Shown here: piece after piece, positions 17,627-26,949 of the stretch | How positions within the stretch are numbered: the first letter of the stretch is position 1 | Layout of the letters: each line of letters begins with the position of its first letter | From: Cyclobacteriaceae bacterium | Lineage (GTDB): Bacteria; Bacteroidota; Bacteroidia; Cytophagales; Cyclobacteriaceae | Direction: 5' to 3' | NCBI GenBank assembly: GCA_029858965.1 | Contig: JAOUDZ010000013.1 | Location: 1 to 64,000 of the forward strand | DNA length: 64,000 nt | The notes under the pieces: model-generated | Database searches by the model: none | The model's input: the letters and a program-made list of their open reading frames with translations, nothing else | Told to the model about the DNA's origin: nothing | Program-made: the position numbers and the translations under genes

Positions 17627-20158
17627 TTAAAATTCAATCCTGAACATAACATTTGGAGTCAGGCCCAGGGCAGTTTGCTTGAAAAGCTGCACTTCATTTT
17701 GATTATTGATTTTATAATATTGATCGACGACATTGACTTTGTCAAGCAGGTTCCAAACGGAGACACCAGCATGCGCATTTATTCTCGAGGTTAGGTGAAA
17801 ATTATATTTTATTGACAGGTCAACACGCAGATAATCTTCTAGTCTTGAACTGTTGGGCGAAGCGTAGTTGATGTTGTTATCCGAAATGGGTAATGTTTCA
17901 AGCGGTTCCGTAAATGGTTTTCCGGTATGCCATTTTAATCCGGCTGCTACTTGCAAATGTTCAGCGTTATAGCTTGCTGCCAAAGACAAATTGTGCCTGA
18001 TGTCGAGGTTATTCGGAAAGCCCGGAGGAGTCAAACCGGAAAATTCAAAAACATTATCAGCATAAGAGTAGCTTAACCAGGTATTTAGATTATTGTATTT
18101 CTTGTTGATCAAAAAGTCGATTCCTTTGACACCATAATTGCCAACAGCTAGTAAATATTGAAATTGGTTCTGAAATCCCTGACCTAAAGTTGTAATACCT
18201 TCTACGCGTTTGTAGTACACATCAAACCCAATAAGAAAATCATTTTTGCTGTAGTGTATGCCGGTGGATAATTGTTTGCTTCGCAGGACAGGAAAATTAT
18301 CATCGTCCGATAAAATCCACCTTCTTTTCTCTACACCAAGGAAATCATTTTGAAAGTCAATGATTTGTGTTGTGGTTTGGCTTTTCATTTCCCCCAAAAT
18401 CTCCAGCGCAAAGAATTCACTTAGTTTTTGATTAAGGGACAGACGAGGCTCAATGATAATTTTGTCAAATTTCGGGATGTAATTAGCCCGGATACCCAGT
18501 CGAATATTGGTAGCATTTGAAAGGGAAGTAAAATTTGTCTCGACAAAAGCTACATGGGTGTGTAATACGCGCTTTACTAATCTGCTGAAGGGGGGATTAT
18601 TAATGTCGTCTGCGTTACTCACACCAACTTCATAAAACTGATATCCACTGAAAAGATCGGTAGTACGATTTAACCTAAGCAAAATACCAATTTTTGCGCC
18701 CAGGTCGAGCACCTCATTTTTTTGGATCAGTCGTTGATCGTTAAAAATATCAAAGTTCGTTGCGTCAAGTTGATATTGGGACCGATACCCATCCACAAAA
18801 GTTTTTAACCGGTCATTCCACAACCTTTCATAGGAAAAACCAATTCCGGTGCTCTGCTGCGTGAGATTACTTGTTTTTGATTCTATTGTACTATTTCCAC
18901 GGGAATTTTCCTGATAAGATATTTCATTCTTTAAGTGAAGTAAATTTAACCTTAGTTTGTCCTTGCCGGTAATATCATATAGAAGCTTAAAGTTAACGTC
19001 ATAAAAGGAAAATGTTTTATTCGTTGTTACCAGGGTATCAGTACCGATCACTTCACCTCCACCCACGTCAGTATCTTGAAATATCCTTTTGAAATATTCA
19101 TTGTACGTAGGCGTACGAATAATGTCGGCGATGGAACGTCTGGAAGAAAGTTGTACGGTGATTTTTGAAGATACCGGAACTCTGACGAAGAAGTCCGCAT
19201 TGATCATATTTATCCCCGCACCTCCTGATACTTTTTTGGCCAAGGAATCTATTGAACTAATATCAATTGTGCTGGAGACACCATCGCTCAAAAATCCGCT
19301 GGTTCCGTTTTTAATAAGTGTTATCCTTTGCGTCAAATAAGGATTGAATGCCGAAATTAACCCAAAAAAATGGCCAGTCTGATACATCTTTATGCCATCC
19401 CAAAGCACGAGATTCTGGTCATTGGTTCCACCACGTACATTGATATTCGAGATGGTTTCGTCAATGCTTTGAATGCCCGGAAGTGCCTGAATCGTTTGCA
19501 ATACATCCGGTTCAATTAATCCTGGAAGGATTCCAAGTTTACTGGGTTTGACTTGAAATGAACCATCGGTTTTTTTGTTTATACCTTTGGTTAGGTAGTC
19601 AGTGATGATAATTTCCTGCAGTGTTGTTGCCAGCGGATATAAAAGGAATGTTTGGCAGGGCAATGCTGAAAACCGCTGTGCCGGAATAATAGTAGATTTG
19701 TATCCTAATGATCGAATCTCCAGGAAACTACTCTCTGGAATATCTGTAAGTTGAAAATATCCTTTTTCATTTGTGATAGTGTACCTATCAATAGCTTTTA
19801 CTGTAGCACCAATAACGTTTTGACCAGTTTCAGAATCAATGAAGATTCCGCAAATATCCACTTGATCTGATGGTGGTTTTCGAATGGCAATGAAACGATC
19901 ATTTAGGGACTCAAAACTCAGCCCTGTTTTTTGTTCTATGTAGAGAAGGGTTTCCTGAAGGTTAAGTTGTGAAGCGGGACGCTCAATGGTGATGCCTTCT
20001 ATGTTTTTATCAACATAAGTAAACGTTACCGTAAATTTCCGTTCAACCTGCAGCAGGATTTCCCGAAGGGATTCTTTTTCTTTTATTTCTTGGGACACTG
20101 CACAAAAACTTGTGAGTAGGGGGAGTAAAAAGAATAAATTCCTTCTATTCAAACTCAC
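17627..20158 (-). CDS. STN-domain TonB-dependent receptor (FecA-like)
   Basis: ORF; STN-like LREILLQVERKFTVTFTYVDKNIEGITIE...QETLLYIEQKTGLSFESLNDRFIAI; plug ALPGIQSIDETISNINVRGGTNDQNLVLWDGIKMY. Confidence 0.9.
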   Translation of the reverse strand: MSLNRRNLFFLLPLLTSFCAVSQEIKEKESLREILLQVERKFTVTFTYVDKNIEGITIERPASQLNLQETLLYIEQKTGLSFESLNDRFIAIRKPPSDQVDICGIFIDSETGQNVIGATVKAIDRYTITNEKGYFQLTDIPESSFLEIRSLGYKSTIIPAQRFSALPCQTFLLYPLATTLQEIIITDYLTKGINKKTDGSFQVKPSKLGILPGLIEPDVLQTIQALPGIQSIDETISNINVRGGTNDQNLVLWDGIKMYQTGHFFGLISAFNPYLTQRITLIKNGTSGFLSDGVSSTIDISSIDSLAKKVSGGAGINMINADFFVRVPVSSKITVQLSSRRSIADIIRTPTYNEYFKRIFQDTDVGGGEVIGTDTLVTTNKTFSFYDVNFKLLYDITGKDKLRLNLLHLKNEISYQENSRGNSTIESKTSNLTQQSTGIGFSYERLWNDRLKTFVDGYRSQYQLDATNFDIFNDQRLIQKNEVLDLGAKIGILLRLNRTTDLFSGYQFYEVGVSNADDINNPPFSRLVKRVLHTHVAFVETNFTSLSNATNIRLGIRANYIPKFDKIIIEPRLSLNQKLSEFFALEILGEMKSQTTTQIIDFQNDFLGVEKRRWILSDDDNFPVLRSKQLSTGIHYSKNDFLIGFDVYYKRVEGITTLGQGFQNQFQYLLAVGNYGVKGIDFLINKKYNNLNTWLSYSYADNVFEFSGLTPPGFPNNLDIRHNLSLAASYNAEHLQVAAGLKWHTGKPFTEPLETLPISDNNINYASPNSSRLEDYLRVDLSIKYNFHLTSRINAHAGVSVWNLLDKVNVVDQYYKINNQNEVQLFKQTALGLTPNVMFRIEF

Positions 20159-21050
20159 TGGAAAGAAGAATGTGGTTCTTATTCAGGAACTCAAAGGATA
20201 GATTCAGTGGCAGAGAAATAGATTGCAAAGCAAGTTGCAGGTCATTATGCGGGAATCTTCCTGTGAATAACTGATTGGTGTCGACGTCCTTTGTGGTAAC
20301 CGTAACATTATATTGTATCTGCAGTTCACGTATTACCGCAGCAAAGGGGACACTCCGAAATGAACTTTCATTATGAATCCAACTTGGATCGGCATCTTGC
20401 ACAGTAAATTCAAGAACCGGGGCACCTTTGATGGATCGAAAGACCTGGTGAGGCTGAAGATTGACAATCTTCCCACCTCCCTCGACGCGAACCAATCCCT
20501 CGTAACAAACTACCTCAAAAAAATCGTCTCTGCTTTTTACATTGAATTGTGTTCCAAGTACAGTGACCATCCCAACCGAGGTTTTTACCTCAAAGCTTGA
20601 ACCCTTTTTCACTTTAAAGTAGGCTTCGCCGTTCAAGTCAACCCTTCTGTTATTCATTTCAGTTGAATAGGATAGACTTGAAGAAGCATTCAATGCTACA
20701 AAAGAGGAATCGGGCAGGATGAAATCTTTCTTCATTCCTGCCTTGGTTTCAAACAATGTGCTCGGCGAGCTGTTGTAAAAGATCAAATAAGTACAGGCAA
20801 AAAGCAGCGCCAGGCCGGCTGCTATCCGAAGGAAAGTTCTTGTCCAAGTTATGGAAACAACTTTACCGGAGGGCTTACGCTTAGAGAGACGTTCAAGTTC
20901 TGACTGGGCATCATATTCGGGAGCCTTGAAAGCCATTGTTGATTTGGAAAGCCTTTCGAGGGATTTAAATGCATCAGAATTTTCAAATCCCCGCTGCTCT
21001 TCTTCCGTCAAGGTGCCGTCAATCCATTTTTTGATATCTTTGCTTTCCAT
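20145..21050 (-). CDS. FecR-family anti-sigma factor
   Basis: ORF; single TM segment; FILPDSSFVALNASSSLSYSTEM...RRVDLNGEAYFKVKKGSSFEVKTSVGMVTVLGTQFNVKS. Confidence 0.92.
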   Translation of the reverse strand: MESKDIKKWIDGTLTEEEQRGFENSDAFKSLERLSKSTMAFKAPEYDAQSELERLSKRKPSGKVVSITWTRTFLRIAAGLALLFACTYLIFYNSSPSTLFETKAGMKKDFILPDSSFVALNASSSLSYSTEMNNRRVDLNGEAYFKVKKGSSFEVKTSVGMVTVLGTQFNVKSRDDFFEVVCYEGLVRVEGGGKIVNLQPHQVFRSIKGAPVLEFTVQDADPSWIHNESSFRSVPFAAVIRELQIQYNVTVTTKDVDTNQLFTGRFPHNDLQLALQSISLPLNLSFEFLNKNHILLSSEFE

Positions 21051-21100
21051 ACAAGAACCTGGTCTTCATTTGTAATATAACCGGTTTACCCCTTCTTTTC

Positions 21101-21619
21101 CTACCTGATGTCTCCAATTTTTTCTCTCAGAATATCAAGCGCAGTGTAAATTCTTTTTTCTACAGCTTTGGACGAAATGCCTAACATTTCTGCTATTTCA
21201 TGGTGTTTTTTTCCCTCTATCCGGTTTAGCAAAAAGGCAACCCGCTGGGCTTCAGTCAAGCCTTCGATCGCCCTTTGGAGCCTTTCCATGTACTCATTTT
21301 CTTCCATCTTGAAATGCGGCGTTTCATGTGTATAGGATTTTGGTTTTTCCTGATTATACCTGATCACCGTCTTTTTTTTCGCCAATTCATTCAGCATTTG
21401 GTTGTTTGCTACAGTAAATAGAAATGAACGTGCCTTCTCCACGGATACTTTGGCACAGTTATTCCAAAGCTTTATAAATGCATCCTGAACTAAATCTTTT
21501 GGGTTGTTCTCTTCACCATATTTATAGTAAAGGAACTTGTAAAGGTCTGGGGAATGAAGTTTGAAAAGCTTGTTAAAAAGCGCTTCTTCGCAGATATTTC
21601 GGTTGTTATCAGGCTCCAT
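21101..21619 (-). CDS. RNA polymerase sigma-70 factor, ECF subfamily
   Basis: ORF (start MEPDNNRN preferred over 21721); NPKDLVQDAFIKLWNN and TEAQRVAFLLNRIEGKKHHEIAEMLGISSKAVEKRIYTAL. Confidence 0.92.
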   Translation of the reverse strand: MEPDNNRNICEEALFNKLFKLHSPDLYKFLYYKYGEENNPKDLVQDAFIKLWNNCAKVSVEKARSFLFTVANNQMLNELAKKKTVIRYNQEKPKSYTHETPHFKMEENEYMERLQRAIEGLTEAQRVAFLLNRIEGKKHHEIAEMLGISSKAVEKRIYTALDILREKIGDIR

Positions 21620-21760
21620 TTCTTCTTTGCAATACAATGTAAATAAACAATAACAAATTCGCGGAAGGTCCCACGAGAGAAAAATAATAAAGAAAAAACA
21701 GAATTTGGGTAGGAGTTTCACCTACTCACCTGTTTTATAGATGTTAACAAAATGTGTTAA

Positions 21761-22825
21761 ATGATGAAGACTGGATTGCTTTTTCTGAAGCTATTTATGC
21801 TTGTTCTCTTCTCCTTCCTAAGTGGGTGCCAGGAAGACGAAGTAACAGTAATTAACCCTCCGGCTGACCAGGTTATTAAACCCAATTCCGAAGAAATAAA
21901 GTTATTGCAAAGGGTGGCACTAAAGGATGGTTCTTCAGACAACATAATTGACCATGCAAGCTGTCTATCTTTGCTATTCCCACTAAAAGTGACTGTCAAT
22001 GGAATTGTAGTGTTCATTAATTCAGATGATGATCTGGGAGCCGTTGAAGATATCCTGGATGAGTTCATCGACGACGATGATGAAATAGAGATTCAATTTC
22101 CAATAACGGTGACACTTGAAAATTATGATCAGGTTATTGTTGACAACCAGGGTGAATTAGATAATCTGATTGAAGGTTGTATTGAAGGTGGCCTTGATGA
22201 TGATATAGAATGCCTTGATTTTAAATACCCGGTAAAAGTTTCTCTGTACAATTCCGGGAGCCAGGTCGCGGAGGTAGTAACGATTGGTGACGATGAACAA
22301 TTGTACAATTTCTTTATTGATCTGAAGAATGACGATTTGGCAAATTTCATTTTCCCGGTTACAGTAATTCTTTCTACGGGAACCGAAGCTCTATTCTACG
22401 ATAATAATTCGTTGCGGGATTTCATTAAAGATACAATTTATGACTGCGATGAAGACGATGATGACGATCATAATGATGACGATGCTGTAGATGAAATAGC
22501 TTTTCAAAATGTAATGACGGACGGCGAATGGATCATTACTTATTATTTTGAAGACAGAGAGGACAAGACATCAAAATTTGAAAACTTTAGTCTTGTGTTT
22601 TCAGCAGATGGAACTTTCACTGCAACGAATGGCATCAGTTTATTTCAGGGTACGTGGCAAATCAAAGCTGACGACAACGGACTGGAGTTAGAATTTGATA
22701 TCGGGGAAGAGTCACTTAAGGAACTGGATGAAAATTGGAAGCTCATAGATTTTGACGATGGAAAAATACGGTTAAGAGATTCAAGTGGCGGGAATACTAC
22801 TTATTTGACTCTTGAAAGGCCATAA
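21761..22825 (+). CDS. Acidic lipoprotein with four internal repeats, Asp-rich linker and C-terminal lipocalin-like domain
   Basis: ORF; lipobox FLSGC; FPLKVTV/FPITVTL/YPVKVSL/FPVTVIL repeats; CDEDDDDDHNDDD linker. Confidence 0.7.
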   Translation: MMKTGLLFLKLFMLVLFSFLSGCQEDEVTVINPPADQVIKPNSEEIKLLQRVALKDGSSDNIIDHASCLSLLFPLKVTVNGIVVFINSDDDLGAVEDILDEFIDDDDEIEIQFPITVTLENYDQVIVDNQGELDNLIEGCIEGGLDDDIECLDFKYPVKVSLYNSGSQVAEVVTIGDDEQLYNFFIDLKNDDLANFIFPVTVILSTGTEALFYDNNSLRDFIKDTIYDCDEDDDDDHNDDDAVDEIAFQNVMTDGEWIITYYFEDREDKTSKFENFSLVFSADGTFTATNGISLFQGTWQIKADDNGLELEFDIGEESLKELDENWKLIDFDDGKIRLRDSSGGNTTYLTLERP

Positions 22826-22870
22826 AGACATACTGAAAATTAAAAACTTAATCAATAAACAATTCCAAAG

Positions 22871-23329
22871 ATGAAAAAAGGATTAGTAGTAGTATTGGCT
22901 AGCATGTTTGTTGGGATGATAGCATGCGATGACAACAGCAAAGACCTGAACCCAAGTGGTCAGGCAAAAATTTCCGAAGCCCAAGCCATTGCAAAGGAAG
23001 GGCAGTGGATAATAACATATTTCTGGGATACTGATAAAGATGAAACGGCCTCTTTTTCAGGATATACCTTTGAATTTGCGGCTAATGGAACAATAACCGC
23101 CACGAAGGGGGCGACAGTTGTTACCGGGCAGTGGTCTGTTACTGATGAGGATTCTGACGACGACGTTGACGAGAATGTAGATTTTAACCTGATATTTACA
23201 ACACCAGCGAACTTTGAGGATTTAACGGAAGATTGGCACATCATTTTCATAAGCAATACCAAAATAGAATTAACCCATGTTAGCGGAGGGAATGGTGGTA
23301 CGGATTTCCTCACGTTTGAGAAAAATTGA
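22871..23329 (+). CDS. Small lipoprotein related to the C-terminal domain of the preceding gene
   Basis: ORF; lipobox VGMIAC; GQWIITYFWDTDKDETASFSGYTFEFAANGTITATKGATVVTGQW matches GEWIITYYFEDREDKTSKFENFSLVFSADGTFTATNGISLFQGTW. Confidence 0.7.
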   Translation: MKKGLVVVLASMFVGMIACDDNSKDLNPSGQAKISEAQAIAKEGQWIITYFWDTDKDETASFSGYTFEFAANGTITATKGATVVTGQWSVTDEDSDDDVDENVDFNLIFTTPANFEDLTEDWHIIFISNTKIELTHVSGGNGGTDFLTFEKN

Positions 23330-23370
23330 GTTTTTTGAGCGTGTAGATAAGTAACAGGGGATAGAATCAA

Positions 23371-23404
23371 TGAGCTGCTATTTGATATGGCAGCTTATTT
23401 TTTT
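23371..23404 (+). terminator. Intrinsic terminator
   Basis: tgAGCTGCtat-ttgat-ataTGGCAGCTta followed by a T7 run. Confidence 0.65.
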
Positions 23405-23525
23405 GACTTTTGATGCTCAATTTTGCCAGCTGCCAAATTAAGTAAGCAAAAGATGTGGACAACAATCTAGTTACGCAGTGAAGAAGTACTATTGATTTTT
23501 ATAACGCAATTATAATAATATGAAT

Positions 23526-23780
23526 TCAAGCAGCGTCAGCCGGTAGCTTGATCTGATCGGAGTAAAATTTCATTCGGGAATGCATCGTGTCCAATGGAAT
23601 TATTTTTTCAATAAGTGAAAATTTGTGGTTGACAAATACTTCAAGATAATAATTGCCCAACAAATAGAGATTCACTTTGTAACCGTAATACCGGATGGCC
23701 ATCACAAACGTTCCTTGTTCATACAACAAGGCAACCTTATCATCCAAAGTCATTTCATCAAACTCCGTCCATGCGATCAT
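23526..23780 (-). CDS. Conserved-type small hypothetical protein
   Basis: ORF of 84 aa with coherent coding composition and ATG start. Confidence 0.55.
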   Translation of the reverse strand: MIAWTEFDEMTLDDKVALLYEQGTFVMAIRYYGYKVNLYLLGNYYLEVFVNHKFSLIEKIIPLDTMHSRMKFYSDQIKLPADAA

Positions 23781-23823
23781 AGACTAAACTTATACTAAAA
23801 ATAAATGGAGCACAATGTTGACT

Positions 23824-24041
23824 CTACTGAAGTTTTTCTTTAAAGAAGTCCACTGTCCATGGTGATGCCAGCCTGTCGGCGGCTTTGTTGTATGATAACG
23901 TTGCGCATCATTAAAGAAAAGTAGTGACCGCCGGCATAGATGTTAACTTAGGGCTACTCCAGTCAATACCAAAGTTAGTTCACATGCTGGTATAAAGGCA
24001 TTCATGTTGGGTTTGGTGGCCGTAAAGGGAATGAGCTTATC
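23824..24041 (-). pseudogene. Frameshifted C-terminal remnant of a dienelactone-hydrolase-like (alpha/beta hydrolase) gene
   Basis: Three consecutive minus-strand frames: DKLIPFTATKPNMNAFIPACELTL / VNIYAGGHYFSLMMRN / SYNKAADRLASPWTVDFFKEKLQ*, matching the DLH C-terminal pattern YxGxGHxF...Y(N)xxA...W..(T)xxFF. Confidence 0.5.
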
Positions 24042-24056
24042 GGAATAAATAGGCAC

Positions 24057-24081
24057 AAAAAAGCCCCGACGTTGCCGGGGC
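24057..24081 (-). terminator. Intrinsic terminator downstream of tRNA-His
   Basis: Minus strand GCCCCGGCAACGTCGGGGC followed by TTTTTT. Confidence 0.8.
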
Positions 24082-24090
24082 AGAAACTCG

Positions 24091-24165
24091 GGTGAAAGAC
24101 GGGACTCGAACCCGCGACCCTCAGAATCACAATCTGATGCTCTAACCAACTGAGCTACAATCACC
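24091..24165 (-). tRNA. tRNA-His (anticodon GTG)
   Basis: Minus strand G-GTGATTG-TA-GCTC-AGTTGGTTA-GAGC-A-TCAGA-TTGTGAT-TCTGA-GGGTC-GCGGG-TTCGAGT-CCCGT-CTTTCAC-C; extra 5' G; CCA not encoded. Confidence 0.95.
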
Positions 24166-24296
24166 ATGTAAGGGATGGCAAAGTTAGCCAGCGCGATGGA
24201 ATTTGCAAAAACGATTTTCGACCCTTATTTAGGGCCAGCGTAAGTAGCGATATGGCACCTATATCACAGAAAGCTCCCTGTGCAATGTGCATAGTG

Positions 24297-25637
24297 CTAT
24301 GCCCGATCAAATAATAATCTTTCGCCTGTTTTACTTTCGTTAAAGAGACCGTCAGAATAAGCAAGATGCCCTGATACAAATGTCTGGCTTACCTTTGATT
24401 TCAGGGTAGTTCCCTCGAAAGGTGACCATCCGCATTTTGAAAGGATATTATCTTTTGTGATTTGCCAGGCATTATTCAGATCAACCAAAACCAAATCCGC
24501 AAAATATCCTTCGCGGATAAAGCCCCTGTTCTCGACCTGAAATAATATACCAGGGTTGTGACTCATTTTCTGAACAATCTTTTCAATGCTTATTTTCCTC
24601 TGATGGTAGAACTCAAGCATAGCGACAAGGCTGTGTTGAATGAGGGGGCCACCCGAAGGCGCCTTGAAATACGTGTTTTGCTTTTCGTCCCAGGTATGGG
24701 GAGCATGATCTGTGGCGATTACATCTATCCGGTCATTCAGCACCGCATTGAAAATTTCCCGTTGATCGTTTGCGGTCTTAATAGCGGGGTTCCATTTGAT
24801 CAAAGTACCTAGTCGTTGGTAATCGGTATCATTAAACCATAGATGGTGGATGCATGCCTCAGCCGTGATTTTCTTTTTTTCAAGTGGTATTGCGTTATCA
24901 AAAAGGGATATCTCTTTTGCCGTAGAGATATGCAAAATGTGGAGGCGTGTTCCATGTTTTTTTGCCAATGCAACCGCGGATGATGATGATAAATAGCATG
25001 CCTCTTCACTTCTGATCAGGGGATGGCATTCAATAGGCACATCTTCCCCGTAACGTTCTTTGTACTGGCCTGAATTCTTACGGATAGTCGGTTCGTGTTC
25101 ACAATGCGTAGCAATTAGCGATGGGAAACGCGAAAAGAATCCCTCCAAAGTTTTAGGGTCATCAACCAATAAATTCCCTGTGGAAGATCCCATAAAGATT
25201 TTCAAACCACATACCTGGCTGATGTCTGTCTTCATCACCTCCTCTAAGTTGTCATTGGAGGCACCGATAAAGAAGGAATAGTTTGCCAGGGATGATTTCG
25301 ATGCAATTTCGTATTTCTGTGCCAGCAGTTCTTGTGTAAAGGCAGGCGGGTTCGTGTTGGGCATCTCCATAAAGCTGGTAACGCCTCCCGCCACGGCAGC
25401 CCTTGATTCAGAATGGATATCGCCTTTGTGTGTCAGACCAGGTTCACGAAAATGCACCTGATCGTCAATTACACCTGGGAGAAGGTATTTTCCTTTGGCG
25501 TCGATTACAAGATCGGCAGGCCGGGATGACAGGTTTGTCCCAATGGCTTCAATGTACTGCCCGGTAATAAAAACATCACCTTCAAAGACCTTACCCTCAT
25601 TGACTATATTTGCGTTAGTTATCAGTTTTGTGTTCAT
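24297..25637 (-). CDS. pyrC: Dihydroorotase
   Basis: ORF; LLPGVIDDQVHFREPGLTHKGDI metal-binding motif, ATHCEHE, DVIATDHAPHTWDEK. Confidence 0.9.
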   Translation of the reverse strand: MNTKLITNANIVNEGKVFEGDVFITGQYIEAIGTNLSSRPADLVIDAKGKYLLPGVIDDQVHFREPGLTHKGDIHSESRAAVAGGVTSFMEMPNTNPPAFTQELLAQKYEIASKSSLANYSFFIGASNDNLEEVMKTDISQVCGLKIFMGSSTGNLLVDDPKTLEGFFSRFPSLIATHCEHEPTIRKNSGQYKERYGEDVPIECHPLIRSEEACYLSSSSAVALAKKHGTRLHILHISTAKEISLFDNAIPLEKKKITAEACIHHLWFNDTDYQRLGTLIKWNPAIKTANDQREIFNAVLNDRIDVIATDHAPHTWDEKQNTYFKAPSGGPLIQHSLVAMLEFYHQRKISIEKIVQKMSHNPGILFQVENRGFIREGYFADLVLVDLNNAWQITKDNILSKCGWSPFEGTTLKSKVSQTFVSGHLAYSDGLFNESKTGERLLFDRA

Positions 25638-25660
25638 CTAGGGTAAAATTAAAGTCAAAA

Positions 25661-26944
25661 GTGTCAGCAATCACGTCTTTCGGAGGTTTTAATCTCAATA
25701 AGCAGCTTTTGGAAGCTGTAGCCGACCAGGGATTTGGTTCACCAACAGAAGTTCAGCAGAAATGTATACCGATCATTTTAGGTGGCCAGGAAGTAATTGG
25801 CATTGCACAGACTGGCACTGGGAAAACGGCAGCCTATCTTTTGCCGATTTTGATGAAAGTAAAATACGCCCAAGGGGACGAACCGCGTGCGCTCATTCTG
25901 GCGCCAACAAAGGAACTAACGATACAGATTTCAGAACATGCGCTGGCGCTGGCAAAGTATATGGATCTCCGGATTTTGCCGATTTATGGTGGCATTGGAC
26001 CAAAGACACAGATTGAAATGATTAGAAAGGGATTGGATATTGTGATCGCTACACCGGGACGCTTTTTGGAATTATACAGCAAGGGTGAGTTTCCTACGAG
26101 TCAAATAAAATTTCTTGTTTTGGATGAAGCGGATCGCATGATGGATATGGGATTCATGCATCAGTTGAGAAAAATTCTGGAAGTCGTACCAACCAAACGG
26201 CAGAACCTTTTGTTTTCAGCAACTTTTTCAGAGCGGGTAGAAAAATTATCGGAGGAGTTCCTGGAGTTCCCGATTAAAATTGAGGTTACTCCGCAGGCCA
26301 CTGCTGCCACACAGGTCGAACAGGAAATCTACCATTTGCCGAATCGCAAGACAAAGATGAATTTTCTCGAATATTTGCTGCAAGATAGAGAAGTGTATAA
26401 TCGGGTGATGATCTTTACCCGCACCAAAGAGGTGGCCAACAACGTTTTTCATTTTCTTGAACGAAGAGAACTCGGGCCTGTAAAGGTTATTCATTCCAAC
26501 AAAGGCCAGAATAGCCGAATCAATGCGGTTACTGAATTCAAAGAGGGGAAACTTCGCATTTTAGTTTCAACAGATGTTACGGCGCGAGGTATTGATGTCA
26601 CGAAGGTTTCACATGTTATAAATTTTGACGTTCCGGTGTTGCACGAAGACTATGTGCATCGCATAGGCAGAACAGGACGGGCCTTTCAGGAAGGAAAGGC
26701 CATAACCTTCGCTACTGTAGCTGAACTTTATCACATCGAGAAAATTGAAAGACTAATACGCGAGAAAATTCCTGTGAAGAAATTGCCGGATGGTTTAGAG
26801 ATAACAAAGACCCCGTTTGCTGAAACTCAGGCGATGGCTTTGGATATGGATTGGCAAAAAAGGAAGGATGATCCTGAATTTAAGGGCGCATTTCATGAGA
26901 AGAAAAAAAATAAAACCTCTGCGTTGCACAAAAGACGCACATGA
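25661..26944 (+). CDS. DEAD-box RNA helicase
   Basis: ORF, likely GTG start at 25661; AQTGTGKTAA, PTKEL, TPGR, VLDEADRM, SAT, HRIGRTGRA. Confidence 0.93.
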   Translation: MSAITSFGGFNLNKQLLEAVADQGFGSPTEVQQKCIPIILGGQEVIGIAQTGTGKTAAYLLPILMKVKYAQGDEPRALILAPTKELTIQISEHALALAKYMDLRILPIYGGIGPKTQIEMIRKGLDIVIATPGRFLELYSKGEFPTSQIKFLVLDEADRMMDMGFMHQLRKILEVVPTKRQNLLFSATFSERVEKLSEEFLEFPIKIEVTPQATAATQVEQEIYHLPNRKTKMNFLEYLLQDREVYNRVMIFTRTKEVANNVFHFLERRELGPVKVIHSNKGQNSRINAVTEFKEGKLRILVSTDVTARGIDVTKVSHVINFDVPVLHEDYVHRIGRTGRAFQEGKAITFATVAELYHIEKIERLIREKIPVKKLPDGLEITKTPFAETQAMALDMDWQKRKDDPEFKGAFHEKKKNKTSALHKRRT

Positions 26945-26949
26945 CGGAC

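Noticed and set aside
21739-21762. TTAACA...TTAAAT pair before the acidic lipoprotein gene as another Pho-box-like site
   Set aside because: Spacing is 13 bp, not 11, and there are only two units.
23943-24167. 74-aa minus-strand ORF listed in the track
   Set aside because: It starts inside tRNA-His and reads through its terminator; only the distal part overlaps the hydrolase-like remnant.
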